From NCBI RefSeq assembly GCF_003351345.1, contig NZ_QQTO01000022.1:310001-374000 (forward strand): a stretch of 64,000 bases of DNA. The letters run 5' to 3'. Both the position numbers and the translations under genes were made by a program. The notes beneath the pieces were generated by a model. That model searched no databases, was not told the origin of the DNA, and saw nothing but the letters and a program-made list of their open reading frames with translations. Positions 41,792 to 50,658 of the stretch are shown piece by piece. The DNA is from Allobosea caraganae. Lineage in GTDB: Bacteria; Pseudomonadota; Alphaproteobacteria; Rhizobiales; Beijerinckiaceae. The number at the start of each line of letters is the position of its first letter. Positions within the stretch are counted from its first letter, which is position 1.

Positions 41792-43479
41792 CGTCCGGTC
41801 TCCGCCGCGGCGCCTTTTGTCTGCTCGGCGTAGGCGCGGGCGAATTCCTCAGCCAGCATCTCGCGCGTGGTCCGGTCGAGATCGCTGGCGAGGCCACCAT
41901 GGGCCTCGACATAGCGGTCCCAGAGCTTGCCCTTGTCGGGCCTGCGGCCGAGCAGGCCGGGCTCCGTGCCGCTCTCGATCGCGGCCGGGGCCATGCGTGC
42001 CAGCAGCTTGCGCAGCGCGCTCTGCATCGCGACCACGGTCGCGACCTCATGCGCCTGGATGTCGGAGAAGCCCTGCTTCACCGCCCGGTCGAGCGGCAGG
42101 TAGCCGGGCTTGCCTTCGGCGATGACGCGGCGCAGCGCATCGTCGCCGCTGCGGAAGAACTTGAACGGGTTGTTCTCCAGCGCCGCCAGCCGGGTCTGGT
42201 CGATGCGGAACTCGTCCTTCAGCGATTTGCGCGCCGAAAGGATGGCGACGAGGCCCGACGCCGTCTCGCGCATGGCGCGGCCGAGCTCGGCCAGCATGTC
42301 CTGCCGCGAGGCAGCGGGGATGGCGTCGGCATCAAGCCCGAGCGCCTGCCAGAAGATGGCGGCGTCCGAGGCCGCATCGACATTCATGCCGCCGGGCATC
42401 GCGACCGCCCCGATGGCCGGGCGCGGCGCGGCCTGAGGAGCGGGCTCGGCCCCACGCGGGGCGGCCTCGCCATTCGGGCGGGACAGGTCGATCGAGGCCG
42501 CGCGCGCGATGGCGCGGTGGCGCAGCATCGCGAGCGGGTCCATCGGCGCGGCCGGCCCTGTCTCGGGAGGCGCGGCGGGAGCTGGTACCGGCGGCAGCAC
42601 TGGGCCTGGCTGCGGCGGCAGGTTCGGCAGTGCGAAGCCGTCGAGGGCGGGCGGGACCGCAGGCGGCGTGGTGGGAAGCGCGGCAGCCAGGCCGAAATCG
42701 GCCGGGATGCCCTGCATGGGCATCGGCGCCGCCGGCGGGGGCAGCGGTGAGTTGAAGCTCGTCACGGCAGCGGGCGGCGGCACGGGCAGAGCCATTGGCG
42801 GCAGCGCTGCCGGAGCCGCGCCGCCCGGCGCCATCAGATCGCTGAAATCGAAATCGTCGGGGATGACCGGGGCCGGGCGCGCCTGGGCCAGCACGGCAGC
42901 CGGAGCGAGCGGCGGCAGGGCGAGCGGCAGCGCGGCCGGAGGCGGGGCGAATTGCGGCTGCGGCAGGACGGTGCGGGCCGGGCCGAGCAGATCGTCCATC
43001 GAGAGGCCGAGCCTGTCAGCCGGGCGCGGCGCGAAGCCGCCCGGCACGGTGCCCGCCGGCGTCGGCAGCGGCGAGAACACCGGCGGCATCGGCGCACCGG
43101 CCGGGAACGGCGCGGGCGGCGGCGCGTAGAGCGGCGAGGCCGCCGGCTGGGCCGGCTCCTTCAGCAGCGCGACCGAGATGATGTAGTCGGAGATGTAGAG
43201 CGTGTCGCCATTGCTGAGCGGGGCCGACTGGCCGCGGCCGATCGGCGCGTCGACGCTGTTGAGGTAGACGCCGTTGGTGCTGGTGTCGGTGACGACGAAG
43301 CCGTGGCCGTTATGCGAGACCGCCGCGTGCCGCGAAGACAGCGTGTTGCTGGCGTCGGGCAGGCTCCACTCGCAGCCGGCATTGCGGCCGATGATGCCGC
43401 CGGCCATGTCGAAAGCGTGGGTGGAGCGCTCGCCGAGGTTACTGCGCTGCGCGCTGAGCACGGTCAGCAACAGTCTCAT
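41788..43479 (-). CDS. tagH: T6SS FHA-domain protein TagH (ImpI/Fha)
   Basis: 563 residues from ATG 43479, which follows a G-rich site. An N-terminal FHA domain (about 1-105) has GIIGRNAGCEWSLPD and the phosphothreonine-binding SSRHAAVSHNGHGF. The middle (about 120-370) is an extended Pro/Ala linker. The C-terminal domain (about 385-560) is the T6SS FHA family domain that includes FWQALGLDAD and PFKFFRSGDDALRR. It is the expected target of PpkA/PppA. In-frame upstream ATGs within an 18-bp tandem duplication (43494-43529) could give a longer N-terminus. Confidence 0.92.
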   Translation of the reverse strand: MRLLLTVLSAQRSNLGERSTHAFDMAGGIIGRNAGCEWSLPDASNTLSSRHAAVSHNGHGFVVTDTSTNGVYLNSVDAPIGRGQSAPLSNGDTLYISDYIISVALLKEPAQPAASPLYAPPPAPFPAGAPMPPVFSPLPTPAGTVPGGFAPRPADRLGLSMDDLLGPARTVLPQPQFAPPPAALPLALPPLAPAAVLAQARPAPVIPDDFDFSDLMAPGGAAPAALPPMALPVPPPAAVTSFNSPLPPPAAPMPMQGIPADFGLAAALPTTPPAVPPALDGFALPNLPPQPGPVLPPVPAPAAPPETGPAAPMDPLAMLRHRAIARAASIDLSRPNGEAAPRGAEPAPQAAPRPAIGAVAMPGGMNVDAASDAAIFWQALGLDADAIPAASRQDMLAELGRAMRETASGLVAILSARKSLKDEFRIDQTRLAALENNPFKFFRSGDDALRRVIAEGKPGYLPLDRAVKQGFSDIQAHEVATVVAMQSALRKLLARMAPAAIESGTEPGLLGRRPDKGKLWDRYVEAHGGLASDLDRTTREMLAEEFARAYAEQTKGAAAETGR

Positions 43480-43493
43480 TCCGCCCCCCGCCA

Positions 43494-43529
43494 AGCTATC
43501 GTCGCGCATCGAGCTATCGTCGCGCATGC
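43494..43529. repeat. 18-bp tandem duplication just upstream of tagH
   Basis: AGCTATCGTCGCGCATCG is followed directly by AGCTATCGTCGCGCATGC, 17 of 18 bases identical. On the minus strand each unit holds an ATG in frame with tagH (residues MRDDSS and MRDDSL), so the duplication adds alternative start codons 14-49 bases upstream of the chosen start. Confidence 0.82.
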
Positions 43530-43614
43530 GGGTTCGTTCGCGTTGCCGCGCTGGAATCCGCATCCCAGCGGTTCTTGCGTCAGCTGGAAGACAGTGATGT
43601 GACGATAGGGCAGG

Positions 43615-44595
43615 TTATACGACAAATTCGATATCCTGCGTCGGGTCCGGATCGAGCCAGCCGGACCAGCCGAGCCGGGATTCGCCGAGCTTCGCCGGGG
43701 CCGCCTCGCCCTTGGCCAGGACATAGGCGTGGTCCCAGGCATAGGGCTCGCGGATCGAGAGCCGGATCAGGTCCTGCAAGGTGCGGAAGGCGTCGCCATC
43801 CGGCAGCAGGTCGTTGCACTGCGCCGCGGTGAGCGGTCCCAGCCTGATGCGGAACTTGCCCATGACGTCGCGCATGCTCTCGCCGCAGATCGTGCCGATG
43901 CCGAGCTCGCCATTGGGCCCGCCGAGCTCGAAGCGATCCTCCGGCGGGATGACGATCTCGCGCGGCACGAACTCCTCGATGGTGCAGGCAATGCCGAAAT
44001 AATGCCGGACCACGCCGGCGACGATCGGCGCCGAATGGCTGTAGAGCGCCAGGATGCCGGCATAGGGCAGCAGCAGCGTGCGCGCCGGCAGCTCGTCGTC
44101 GGCCTCGGTGCCGTGCATGCCGAACAGGGCCGCGACCGCGCCCGAGATCGGGTCGGTGGCGCCGCTGACATAGCGATGATGATGGCGATAGTGCTTCCAG
44201 ACGCGGAAGAGCAGCGCCAGCAGGCGGTGGTTGAAGAAGTCGGAGAAGTCGCGCAGCGCCCCGCCATCCTCGGCGAAGATGATGCGCTCGGTGAAGGCGG
44301 GCGGCAGCGGCGAGGACGGGCCGTGCAGGCCGAGCAGGTTGGCGACGACCTGCACCGCCTCGCCCGGCCTTTGCGGCAGCGTGACGGAGGCGAGTTCCTC
44401 CGCCGGGAAGCCCAGCGTCGGATTGGCGCGAAAGCGCACCCTCTCCTGGCCGGGCGCGGCGGTGCCGCCGATGCCGCCGGCTTGCGGAAACATCTCCTCC
44501 AGTCGCACGCAGAGCTCGAAGAACTGGATCGCCGCCGCGTCGAGCGGTTCGATCCCGCTCAGATCGCGCTCGTCGTCCCCGTCCTCAGCGGCCAT
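43615..44595 (-). CDS. tssG: T6SS baseplate protein TssG
   Basis: 326 residues; forms the wedge with TssF and TssE. Family features include PTLGFPAEELASV near 57-69, the FSDFFNHRLLALLFRVWKHY segment near 137-156, and LLPDGDAFRTLQDLIRLSI near the C-terminus. ATG 44595 overlaps the tssF reading frame by 37 bases, longer than the usual coupling; no good internal start was found, so the overlap is probably real. An upstream gap separates it from tagH, which begins 136 bases after its stop. Confidence 0.94.
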   Translation of the reverse strand: MAAEDGDDERDLSGIEPLDAAAIQFFELCVRLEEMFPQAGGIGGTAAPGQERVRFRANPTLGFPAEELASVTLPQRPGEAVQVVANLLGLHGPSSPLPPAFTERIIFAEDGGALRDFSDFFNHRLLALLFRVWKHYRHHHRYVSGATDPISGAVAALFGMHGTEADDELPARTLLLPYAGILALYSHSAPIVAGVVRHYFGIACTIEEFVPREIVIPPEDRFELGGPNGELGIGTICGESMRDVMGKFRIRLGPLTAAQCNDLLPDGDAFRTLQDLIRLSIREPYAWDHAYVLAKGEAAPAKLGESRLGWSGWLDPDPTQDIEFVV

Positions 44596-46304
44596 AGGTA
44601 GTCGACCTTGCTTTCCGAGCCCCTGATCGCGAAGCGATGCAGGCTGTTGATGCTGGCATAGACCGAGAAGAAGCGCTCGAGCACGGAGCCGAGCAGGAAG
44701 AGCTCCGCCTCGCCGCCGATCTTGCTCTCGGCGGCGCTCAGCACGATGCGGCGCACCCTGACCGGCATGCCGCGCATCAACCCGTCCTCGACGCTGGATT
44801 CGAAGCTCTCCAGCCCCTCCAGCAGCAATTCGAGCCGGCGGCGGGCCTGCGCGTCGTGCACCGCGCGAAAATCGTAGCTGGCGATGATGGTTCTGAGCGC
44901 GCCGACATCGACGAGTGAGCCGAAATTGCGCGAGAGGTTGGAGACGAGGCGCCAGAGCAGGTTCTCGCCGATCGGCGGCGGCGCCTGCGGCGTCACCGAC
45001 ATGATGTTGGCGAAGGTCACCGTGGCCGGCGTCTCCGAGGTCGGCTGGTCGATGGCGCCGATGGCGAGCCGCTCGGCGAGCGCGCCGTTGGTGCAGGTCA
45101 GCGCCACCGAGACGATCTCGGCCGGCGGATTGACCGACTTGTCGGCGCGCGAGACGAAGGAGAGGTAATGGTCGACGCCGCGCCCGACCGTCGCCGGCCG
45201 CAGGCGCTCGCGGTAGAACAGCTTCTGGTCGGCAAGGCCCGGCGCGTCGTGGCGGAAGGCCTCGAAGGGCTCGTATTCGATGCGCTCGGCCCGGCCCTGG
45301 ACATAGCCGACGACCTTGTCGACGCTGTAGATCGCGGCCCCCTGCTGGCCGCCCGGCGCGACGCGGTACTCGCTGCGCGAGCGGTCGATGCGGAGCGGAT
45401 GCGCGTCATGGCCGAAGAGGTTGACCACGGGCGTGCAGTTCAGCCGGATATGCCCGTCGCCGATGCGGATCTGGTCCGGGAACGGCCGCGAGAACTCGAA
45501 GCTCAACGTCACCTGCCGCCCGGTGAACTGGGCCAGCCCGGCCAGGTTCTCGATGTCGACGAAGAGGAACTTGGCCGGGAAGGCGAGGTATTCCTGGATG
45601 TGGCGGAAGCCGATGAAGGCGTTCGCCGGATAGGGCAGCACGCCCTCGTCATCCTCGAAGCCGACGGCGCGCACCGAGTTCGCCGGCAGGGTCAGGCTCT
45701 CGCCGCCATCCGTGACCGCCGTGATGCTGCGGGCCGAGCGCTGCAGCCAGAGCAGCAGCGAGCGGCCGATCTGCGGCTCGCGCTCGGTGTTGAAGAACAG
45801 GCGGATGCGCCCGCCCGCGAGCGCGTGCAAGGTGCCGCGCCCGACCGCCTGCAAGGTCAGCGAGAGCCGCGCCGTGGTCGGCCGGTTCTCGGTCTCGACC
45901 TTGGCGATGGCGAAGGGCAGGACGTCGACGGGATAGCAGGTCCGGAAGCGGCAGGAGACGCCGTCGATCGGGCGCGAGGCCAGGGTCGTGCCGGAGGCGA
46001 CGCGGACGGCCTGGGCGGCGCTCGCGGCGGCGTCGAAGGCGACCACGCTCATCGGCGGCAGCGGCCTGAGGTAATGCGGCCAGAGCAGCCGGATCAGGCC
46101 GTGGACCAGCTCCGGCATCTCGTCTTCGAGCTTCTGGCGCAGGCGCGCGACGAGGAAGGCGAAGCCCTCCAGCAGCCGCTCGACATCGGGGTCGTTGGCC
46201 TCGCGCGACAGGAAGCCGGCGAGCTTGGGATTGGCCTGGGAGAATTCCTGGCCAAGCTCGCGCAGATAGGAGAGTTCGTCTTCGTAATAGGCGTTGAGCG
46301 ACAT
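44559..46304 (-). CDS. tssF: T6SS baseplate protein TssF
   Basis: 581 residues beginning MSLNAYYEDELSYLRELGQE, the family signature, with FSQANPKLAGFLSREANDPD following. It ends in the FFSVYASINSLHRFAIRGSE region seen in TssF proteins. It is the main baseplate wedge protein, forming a complex with TssG and TssE. It starts 14 bases after tssE and overlaps tssG at its end. The length is slightly under the 600 residues typical of the family. Confidence 0.95.
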   Translation of the reverse strand: MSLNAYYEDELSYLRELGQEFSQANPKLAGFLSREANDPDVERLLEGFAFLVARLRQKLEDEMPELVHGLIRLLWPHYLRPLPPMSVVAFDAAASAAQAVRVASGTTLASRPIDGVSCRFRTCYPVDVLPFAIAKVETENRPTTARLSLTLQAVGRGTLHALAGGRIRLFFNTEREPQIGRSLLLWLQRSARSITAVTDGGESLTLPANSVRAVGFEDDEGVLPYPANAFIGFRHIQEYLAFPAKFLFVDIENLAGLAQFTGRQVTLSFEFSRPFPDQIRIGDGHIRLNCTPVVNLFGHDAHPLRIDRSRSEYRVAPGGQQGAAIYSVDKVVGYVQGRAERIEYEPFEAFRHDAPGLADQKLFYRERLRPATVGRGVDHYLSFVSRADKSVNPPAEIVSVALTCTNGALAERLAIGAIDQPTSETPATVTFANIMSVTPQAPPPIGENLLWRLVSNLSRNFGSLVDVGALRTIIASYDFRAVHDAQARRRLELLLEGLESFESSVEDGLMRGMPVRVRRIVLSAAESKIGGEAELFLLGSVLERFFSVYASINSLHRFAIRGSESKVDYLWPLRTGTTSAI

Positions 46305-46318
46305 CGTTCGGGGCGCCT

Positions 46319-46735
46319 TCAGGTCCGCAGCCGCATTTGCCGGTCGCTGCCGAGCACGGTGTCGAACTTCATCGCCTCGCCCTCGTCGCCGACCTTGAGC
46401 ACGGCGCTGACGCCGAAGGCGAAATCGCCGGGACGGTCGCTCTCGGGCAGCACCCGGACCTGGACCTGCGAGAGGCGCGGCTCGAAGGTCTCGAGCTGGT
46501 ACCTCACGGCACGCGCGATCGCCGGAACGGTCTCGGAGGCTTCCTTCGAGATGTCGTTGAGGTCGGGCATGCCGAAATCGATGCGGATCTCGCAGCAGCC
46601 CTGCCTGGCATTCAGGATGCGCCGCACGCTGGCGAAGACGCTGTCGGCCAGCTCCCAGCGGTCGACCGCGCCGGGCTGGGCGGCCTGCCCCTCCACGGCG
46701 GTCTCAAGGCGTTCGAACAGGCTCTTGGAAAACAT
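46319..46735 (-). CDS. tssE: T6SS baseplate protein TssE (gp25-like)
   Basis: 138 residues from ATG 46735; a TTG four codons upstream is the alternative. It shows the gp25-like core: SLFERLE near 4-10, ILNARQGCCEIRIDFGMPDL near 40-60, and YQLETFEPRLSQVQVRVLPE near 84-103. The Glu-Pro-Arg in FEPRL corresponds to the conserved EPR core of gp25 proteins. TssE initiates sheath assembly at the baseplate. It sits downstream of tssC across a gap containing two GC-rich hairpins. Confidence 0.93.
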   Translation of the reverse strand: MFSKSLFERLETAVEGQAAQPGAVDRWELADSVFASVRRILNARQGCCEIRIDFGMPDLNDISKEASETVPAIARAVRYQLETFEPRLSQVQVRVLPESDRPGDFAFGVSAVLKVGDEGEAMKFDTVLGSDRQMRLRT

Positions 46736-46756
46736 GATCTCGCCCAAGGCAGGAGA

Positions 46757-46818
46757 AGGCCCGCCGGGACGGCGGGCCTAAGGTGCGAGCGGGGCCAAGG
46801 CGCGCTTTCAGGCGCGCC
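46757..46818 (-). promoter_or_regulatory. Two hairpins between tssC and tssE
   Basis: AGGCCCGCCG-GGA-CGGCGGGCCT (46757-46779) and GGCGCGC-TTTCAG-GCGCGCC (46799-46818) lie in the 95-base gap after the tssC stop. Neither is followed by a T-run on the minus strand. They could block 3' exonuclease decay or partly attenuate transcription, favouring high TssB/TssC sheath protein over baseplate proteins. Confidence 0.42.
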
Positions 46819-46830
46819 CCGGCGCGGGGC

Positions 46831-48312
46831 TCACTGCTTGTCGAGCTTGCCCTTGAGCGAGAGCGTGAAGTCGGCGCCCATGTACTTGAAGTGCGGCACG
46901 ACCGACATGCCGACCCGGTACCAGCCCGGCTCGCCTTCGACGTCCTCGACCATGATCTCGGCCTTGCGCAGCGGCCGGCGGGAGCGCACGTCCGCGGACG
47001 GGTTCTCCTGGTCGGCGACGTATTGGCTGATCCACTTGCTGAGCTCGTCCTGGAGCTCCTCGCGGCTCTTCCACGACCCGATGTTCTCGCGCTGCAGCAC
47101 CTTGATGTAATGGGCCAGGCGGTTGATCATCATCATGTAGGGTAGCTGCGTGCCGAGCTTGTAGTTCAGCTCCGCCTGCTTGCCCTCGGCGGTGTTGCCG
47201 AAGTTCTTCGGCTTCTGCACCGAGTTCGCCGAGAAGAAGGCGGCGTTGTCGCTGCCCTTGCGCATGGTCAGGGCGATGAAGCCCTGCTCGGCCAGCTCGT
47301 ATTCGCGCCGGTCGGTGACGAGCACCTCGGTCGGCACCTTCGACTGGACTTGGCCCATCGATTCATAGGTGTGGACCGGCAGGTTCTCGACCGCGCCGCC
47401 CGATTGCGGGCCGATGATGTTCGGGCACCAGCGGTACTGCGCGAAGGAGTCGGTCAGGCGCGTCGCGAAGGTGTAGGCGGCGTTGCCCCAGAGATAGCGG
47501 TCGGTGTCGCCGGCCGTGGTCTCCTGGTAGTTGAAGGACTTCACCGGGGTGGTCTCCGGCCCGTAGGGCAGGCGCAGCAGGAAGCGCGGCACGGTCAGGC
47601 CGAGATAGCGCGCGTCCTCCGTCTCGCGGAAGGCGTTCCACTTGGCGTATTTCGGACCCTCGAAGATCGACTCGAGGTCCTTGAGGTTGGCGACGTCCTC
47701 GTATTTCTCGACGCCGAACATCTGCGGGCCGGCCGAGGCGATGACCGGCGCATGCGAGATCGCGCCGACGCTCGACATGAACTGCATCAGCTTGACGTCC
47801 TGGTTGCCCGCGGACATCTCGTAGTTGGCGATGACCGCGCCGTAGGGCTTGCCGCCGAACTGGCCGAACTCGGCCGAGTAGATGTGCTTGTACAGGCCGG
47901 ACTTGACGACCTCCGGGCTGTCCTCGAAATCGGCCAGCAATTCGTCCTTGGAGACGTTGAGCATCTCCAGGCGGATGTTCTGGCGGAAATCGGTGCGGTC
48001 GACGACGAACTTCAGGCCGCGCCAGGCCGATTCCAGCTTCTGGAACGATTCCTCGTGCAGGATCGCGTCGAGCTGCGCCGACATCTTCTGGTCGATGGTG
48101 GCGATCATCTGGTCGATGACCGCGTTGTTGATCTTCTCGTCCTTGCGCGCCGGCTGCATCAGCTCGGCGATGAAGGCTGCGACGCCGCGGCGGGCGACGT
48201 CATAGCCCTCGTCGCTCGGCTGCAGCTTGGTCTCGCCGAGGATCTGGTCGAGGATCGAGTCCTCGGTCTGGACGAGCGTCGCGCCCTCAGACTGGAGTTG
48301 CGGATTGTTCAT
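46831..48312 (-). CDS. tssC: T6SS sheath large subunit TssC (VipB)
   Basis: 493 residues; forms the contractile sheath with TssB. Family hallmarks include FQKLESAWRGLKFVVDRTDF near 75-94, YGAVIANYEMS near 152-162, and a C-terminal domain with SADVRSRRPLRKAEI and VEGEPGWYRVGMSVVPHFKY. It is 24 bases downstream of tssB, as in nearly all T6SS operons. The ATG follows AGGACATCGCC. The C-terminus is normal, so it should be recognised by ClpV through the sheath. Confidence 0.97.
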   Translation of the reverse strand: MNNPQLQSEGATLVQTEDSILDQILGETKLQPSDEGYDVARRGVAAFIAELMQPARKDEKINNAVIDQMIATIDQKMSAQLDAILHEESFQKLESAWRGLKFVVDRTDFRQNIRLEMLNVSKDELLADFEDSPEVVKSGLYKHIYSAEFGQFGGKPYGAVIANYEMSAGNQDVKLMQFMSSVGAISHAPVIASAGPQMFGVEKYEDVANLKDLESIFEGPKYAKWNAFRETEDARYLGLTVPRFLLRLPYGPETTPVKSFNYQETTAGDTDRYLWGNAAYTFATRLTDSFAQYRWCPNIIGPQSGGAVENLPVHTYESMGQVQSKVPTEVLVTDRREYELAEQGFIALTMRKGSDNAAFFSANSVQKPKNFGNTAEGKQAELNYKLGTQLPYMMMINRLAHYIKVLQRENIGSWKSREELQDELSKWISQYVADQENPSADVRSRRPLRKAEIMVEDVEGEPGWYRVGMSVVPHFKYMGADFTLSLKGKLDKQ

Positions 48313-48336
48313 GGCGATGTCCTGTCGATCAGCAAA

Positions 48337-48840
48337 TCAGGGCGTCTTGTCCGGCGCCGGGCCGGTCAGTTCCTTGAGCAGGCGCTCGCGGGCGCCCTCG
48401 TCCTCGAGCACGCTCTGGATCGCCTTGCGGAAGGCGGGAACGTTGCCGAGCGGGCCCTTCATGGCGACCAGCGCCTCGCGCAGCTCGAGCAGCTTGCGCA
48501 GTTCCGGCACCTGGCGGGCGACCTGCTCCGGCTCGAAATCCTTCAGCTTGCCGAAGGAGAGGCTGGCCTTGACCTCCGGCGCGTCGGTGCCCTCTTCGAG
48601 CTTGTTCTCGACGGCGAGGTCGAGCTTGAGCTCGTGGCCCTTGAGGACGTCGTCGAAATTGTCCTTGTTGACGTCGACCAGCGCGCGCTCCTCGACCGTG
48701 CGGTCGTCGGGACGGCCGGTGAAGTCGCCGACCATCATCAGCTTGAGCGGCAGCTCGACCTCTTCCTTGGCGTTGCCCGTGCCGGGCTTGAACTTGATGT
48801 TGATGCGCTCTTTCGGAGCCACCGATACTTCCTTCGACAT
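48337..48840 (-). CDS. tssB: T6SS sheath small subunit TssB (VipA)
   Basis: 167 residues from ATG 48840, preceded by GGGGAGAG; a GTG one codon upstream is less likely. Contains the typical PLKLMMVGDFTGRPDDRTVE near 28-47 and ERALVDVNKDNFDDVL shortly after. TssB and TssC form the sheath, and in many systems the ClpV recognition helix lies in TssC once the sheath contracts. The gene starts 31 bases after tssA and precedes tssC. Confidence 0.96.
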   Translation of the reverse strand: MSKEVSVAPKERINIKFKPGTGNAKEEVELPLKLMMVGDFTGRPDDRTVEERALVDVNKDNFDDVLKGHELKLDLAVENKLEEGTDAPEVKASLSFGKLKDFEPEQVARQVPELRKLLELREALVAMKGPLGNVPAFRKAIQSVLEDEGARERLLKELTGPAPDKTP

Positions 48841-48871
48841 CACACTCTCCCCAGCTTCAATGGTGAATCAG

Positions 48872-50509
48872 TCAGCGGAACAGTCTTGCGGCCGTCGCGA
48901 GATCGAGCCGGACGAGGCGGAGCCGCGTCTCTTCCAGAGCGGTCCTGCGGCGATCCTCGAGGATCAGCCGCGGGGCGTCGGAATGGGTCAGCGCCCGGAA
49001 GCGCAGTTCGGCGACCTGGACCGCGAGCGCGGGCTCCCAGGCTTCGAGGTCATGGGCCTTCAGCATCGCCTCGAGATGGTCGAGCAGCGGCAGGGCCGCG
49101 CCGATCAGCCCGACGTCGAGGCAGAAGCGCGCCTGGGCGATCTGGCGCACGAGCCGGGTGCGGCCGCCGATCTCGCCGCGCGTCAGCTCGGCCAGCAGTT
49201 CGAGCGCGTCGGGCGCCTTGCCTTCTGCGACGAGCGAGCGCGCCGCACTGACGGCGCGGTCGACGCCGTCGCTGGGGCCGGCGGAGCCGCTGCCGCCGCC
49301 GCCCGCGCCGCTCTGCTCGATCCAGCTGCGCGTCGCCGAGTCGGCGAAGGGCCGGCCATCGTTGAAGGAAAGGTCGAGCAGCTCCGGGAGGCGCGTCAGC
49401 AGCAGCGACATGGCGCCGGCAACAGTCGCGCGCGCCGCCGCATGCTCGGGACCGAGCGAAGCGAGGATCTCCGCGGTCAGGCGGTGGCCTTCGAGCCAGA
49501 ACGGCGCGGTCCAGACCAGCTCGTTCAGCGCGCGCAGCGCCTCGGCATTCTGGCCGGCGCCGCGCAGGGCCGTGACCGCGGCAAGCTCCTCCACCGGCGG
49601 CATGGCGCCGGTCTTGCCGCCCTCGTTCGGCGGCAGCTGCCGGATGCGCCACCAGGAGCCGATGCGCGACAGGAGATAGGCGCCGGGATCGGCGATGCTG
49701 CGCGCGATCAGCGCGGCGGAAAGCCCGCGCAGCGTGTCGGGCAGCTGATCGATCGAGGCAAGGTCGAGACTGGCGGGGACTGCCGCCGGCGCGGGCTGGG
49801 CCGGCGCGGCGGCGGGTGCCGGGGTGGGCACGGCCTCAGCCGGCGCGGGCGACGACGGAGCGGCAGCAGGCTGCGACGCCTGCTCCTCGCGCGCCTTGGC
49901 CTCCGCTTCGGCCCGGGCCTGCTTCTGCGCGATCTCTTCGAGGCCGCGGCGGGCCGCGTCGCGATGGGGCCGCAGCGCGCGCAGGAGATCGCCGTAGCCG
50001 ACCTGCTCCTTGCGCAGCTTCGCGCTGGTCAGCGTGTCGATTTCGCCGAGCTGGTCGTAGGCGTAGAGCACGGCCGGCCAATCGCCCTCCGCGACCTCGC
50101 CCTCCAGCAGCGGCGCGACGCGGCCGACCAGCCATTCGAGCGCACCGACGCGGGCGCGCTCGCGTGCCACCGGCGGCTGCATGCCGTCCCAGTGCTCGGC
50201 GACGATGCCCTTGATGATGCCGAGGCCGACGGCGAGCCCGCGATAGCGCTCCTCGCGCGCCAGCGCATAGGCGAGCCAGACGCCGACCAGCAGGTCCTTG
50301 CCGCGCGTGCCGAGGATGGCGCTGGCGTGCTCGATGACCTGGCGCCAGTTCACGGCGGCGGGGCCATCGGTCTCCATCCGGCGCAGCTGGGCTTCGAGCT
50401 CCTCGAACTCAGGACCACCGCGCGAATCAGCCCCGGCAGGCGCGTCCTCGGACACGGCCGCCGCGCCGATCAGGATGCGTTGATCGAACGGAGTTTCGGT
50501 TTCTGACAT
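48872..50509 (-). CDS. tssA: T6SS cap/initiator protein TssA (ImpA)
   Basis: 545 residues from ATG 50509 (MSETETPFDQRILIGAAA); a start ten codons earlier is possible and no strong ribosome-binding site marks either. The ImpA N-terminal domain spans about 20-160, with WRQVIEHASAILGTRGKDLLVGVWLAYAL. A charged Ala/Pro-rich linker (about 200-270) is followed by a long C-terminal helical domain. First tss gene of the main operon. The 149-base gap to the SpoIIE gene contains a weak hairpin (CCTCA-TT-TGAGG) and no clear sigma-54 box. Confidence 0.93.
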   Translation of the reverse strand: MSETETPFDQRILIGAAAVSEDAPAGADSRGGPEFEELEAQLRRMETDGPAAVNWRQVIEHASAILGTRGKDLLVGVWLAYALAREERYRGLAVGLGIIKGIVAEHWDGMQPPVARERARVGALEWLVGRVAPLLEGEVAEGDWPAVLYAYDQLGEIDTLTSAKLRKEQVGYGDLLRALRPHRDAARRGLEEIAQKQARAEAEAKAREEQASQPAAAPSSPAPAEAVPTPAPAAAPAQPAPAAVPASLDLASIDQLPDTLRGLSAALIARSIADPGAYLLSRIGSWWRIRQLPPNEGGKTGAMPPVEELAAVTALRGAGQNAEALRALNELVWTAPFWLEGHRLTAEILASLGPEHAAARATVAGAMSLLLTRLPELLDLSFNDGRPFADSATRSWIEQSGAGGGGSGSAGPSDGVDRAVSAARSLVAEGKAPDALELLAELTRGEIGGRTRLVRQIAQARFCLDVGLIGAALPLLDHLEAMLKAHDLEAWEPALAVQVAELRFRALTHSDAPRLILEDRRRTALEETRLRLVRLDLATAARLFR

Positions 50510-50658
50510 CGACGCCCACAGCGGCCGCAAGACGCGCAAGCTCGGCCGCGCCGGACAGTGATGACCTCGGTTCTTGAAGCTTCGATGACTGTTGGATGAC
50601 TTTACGACACCCTCCCCTCATTTGAGGCAGGGCGGTAAACAGAGCTTTATGAAACAGG

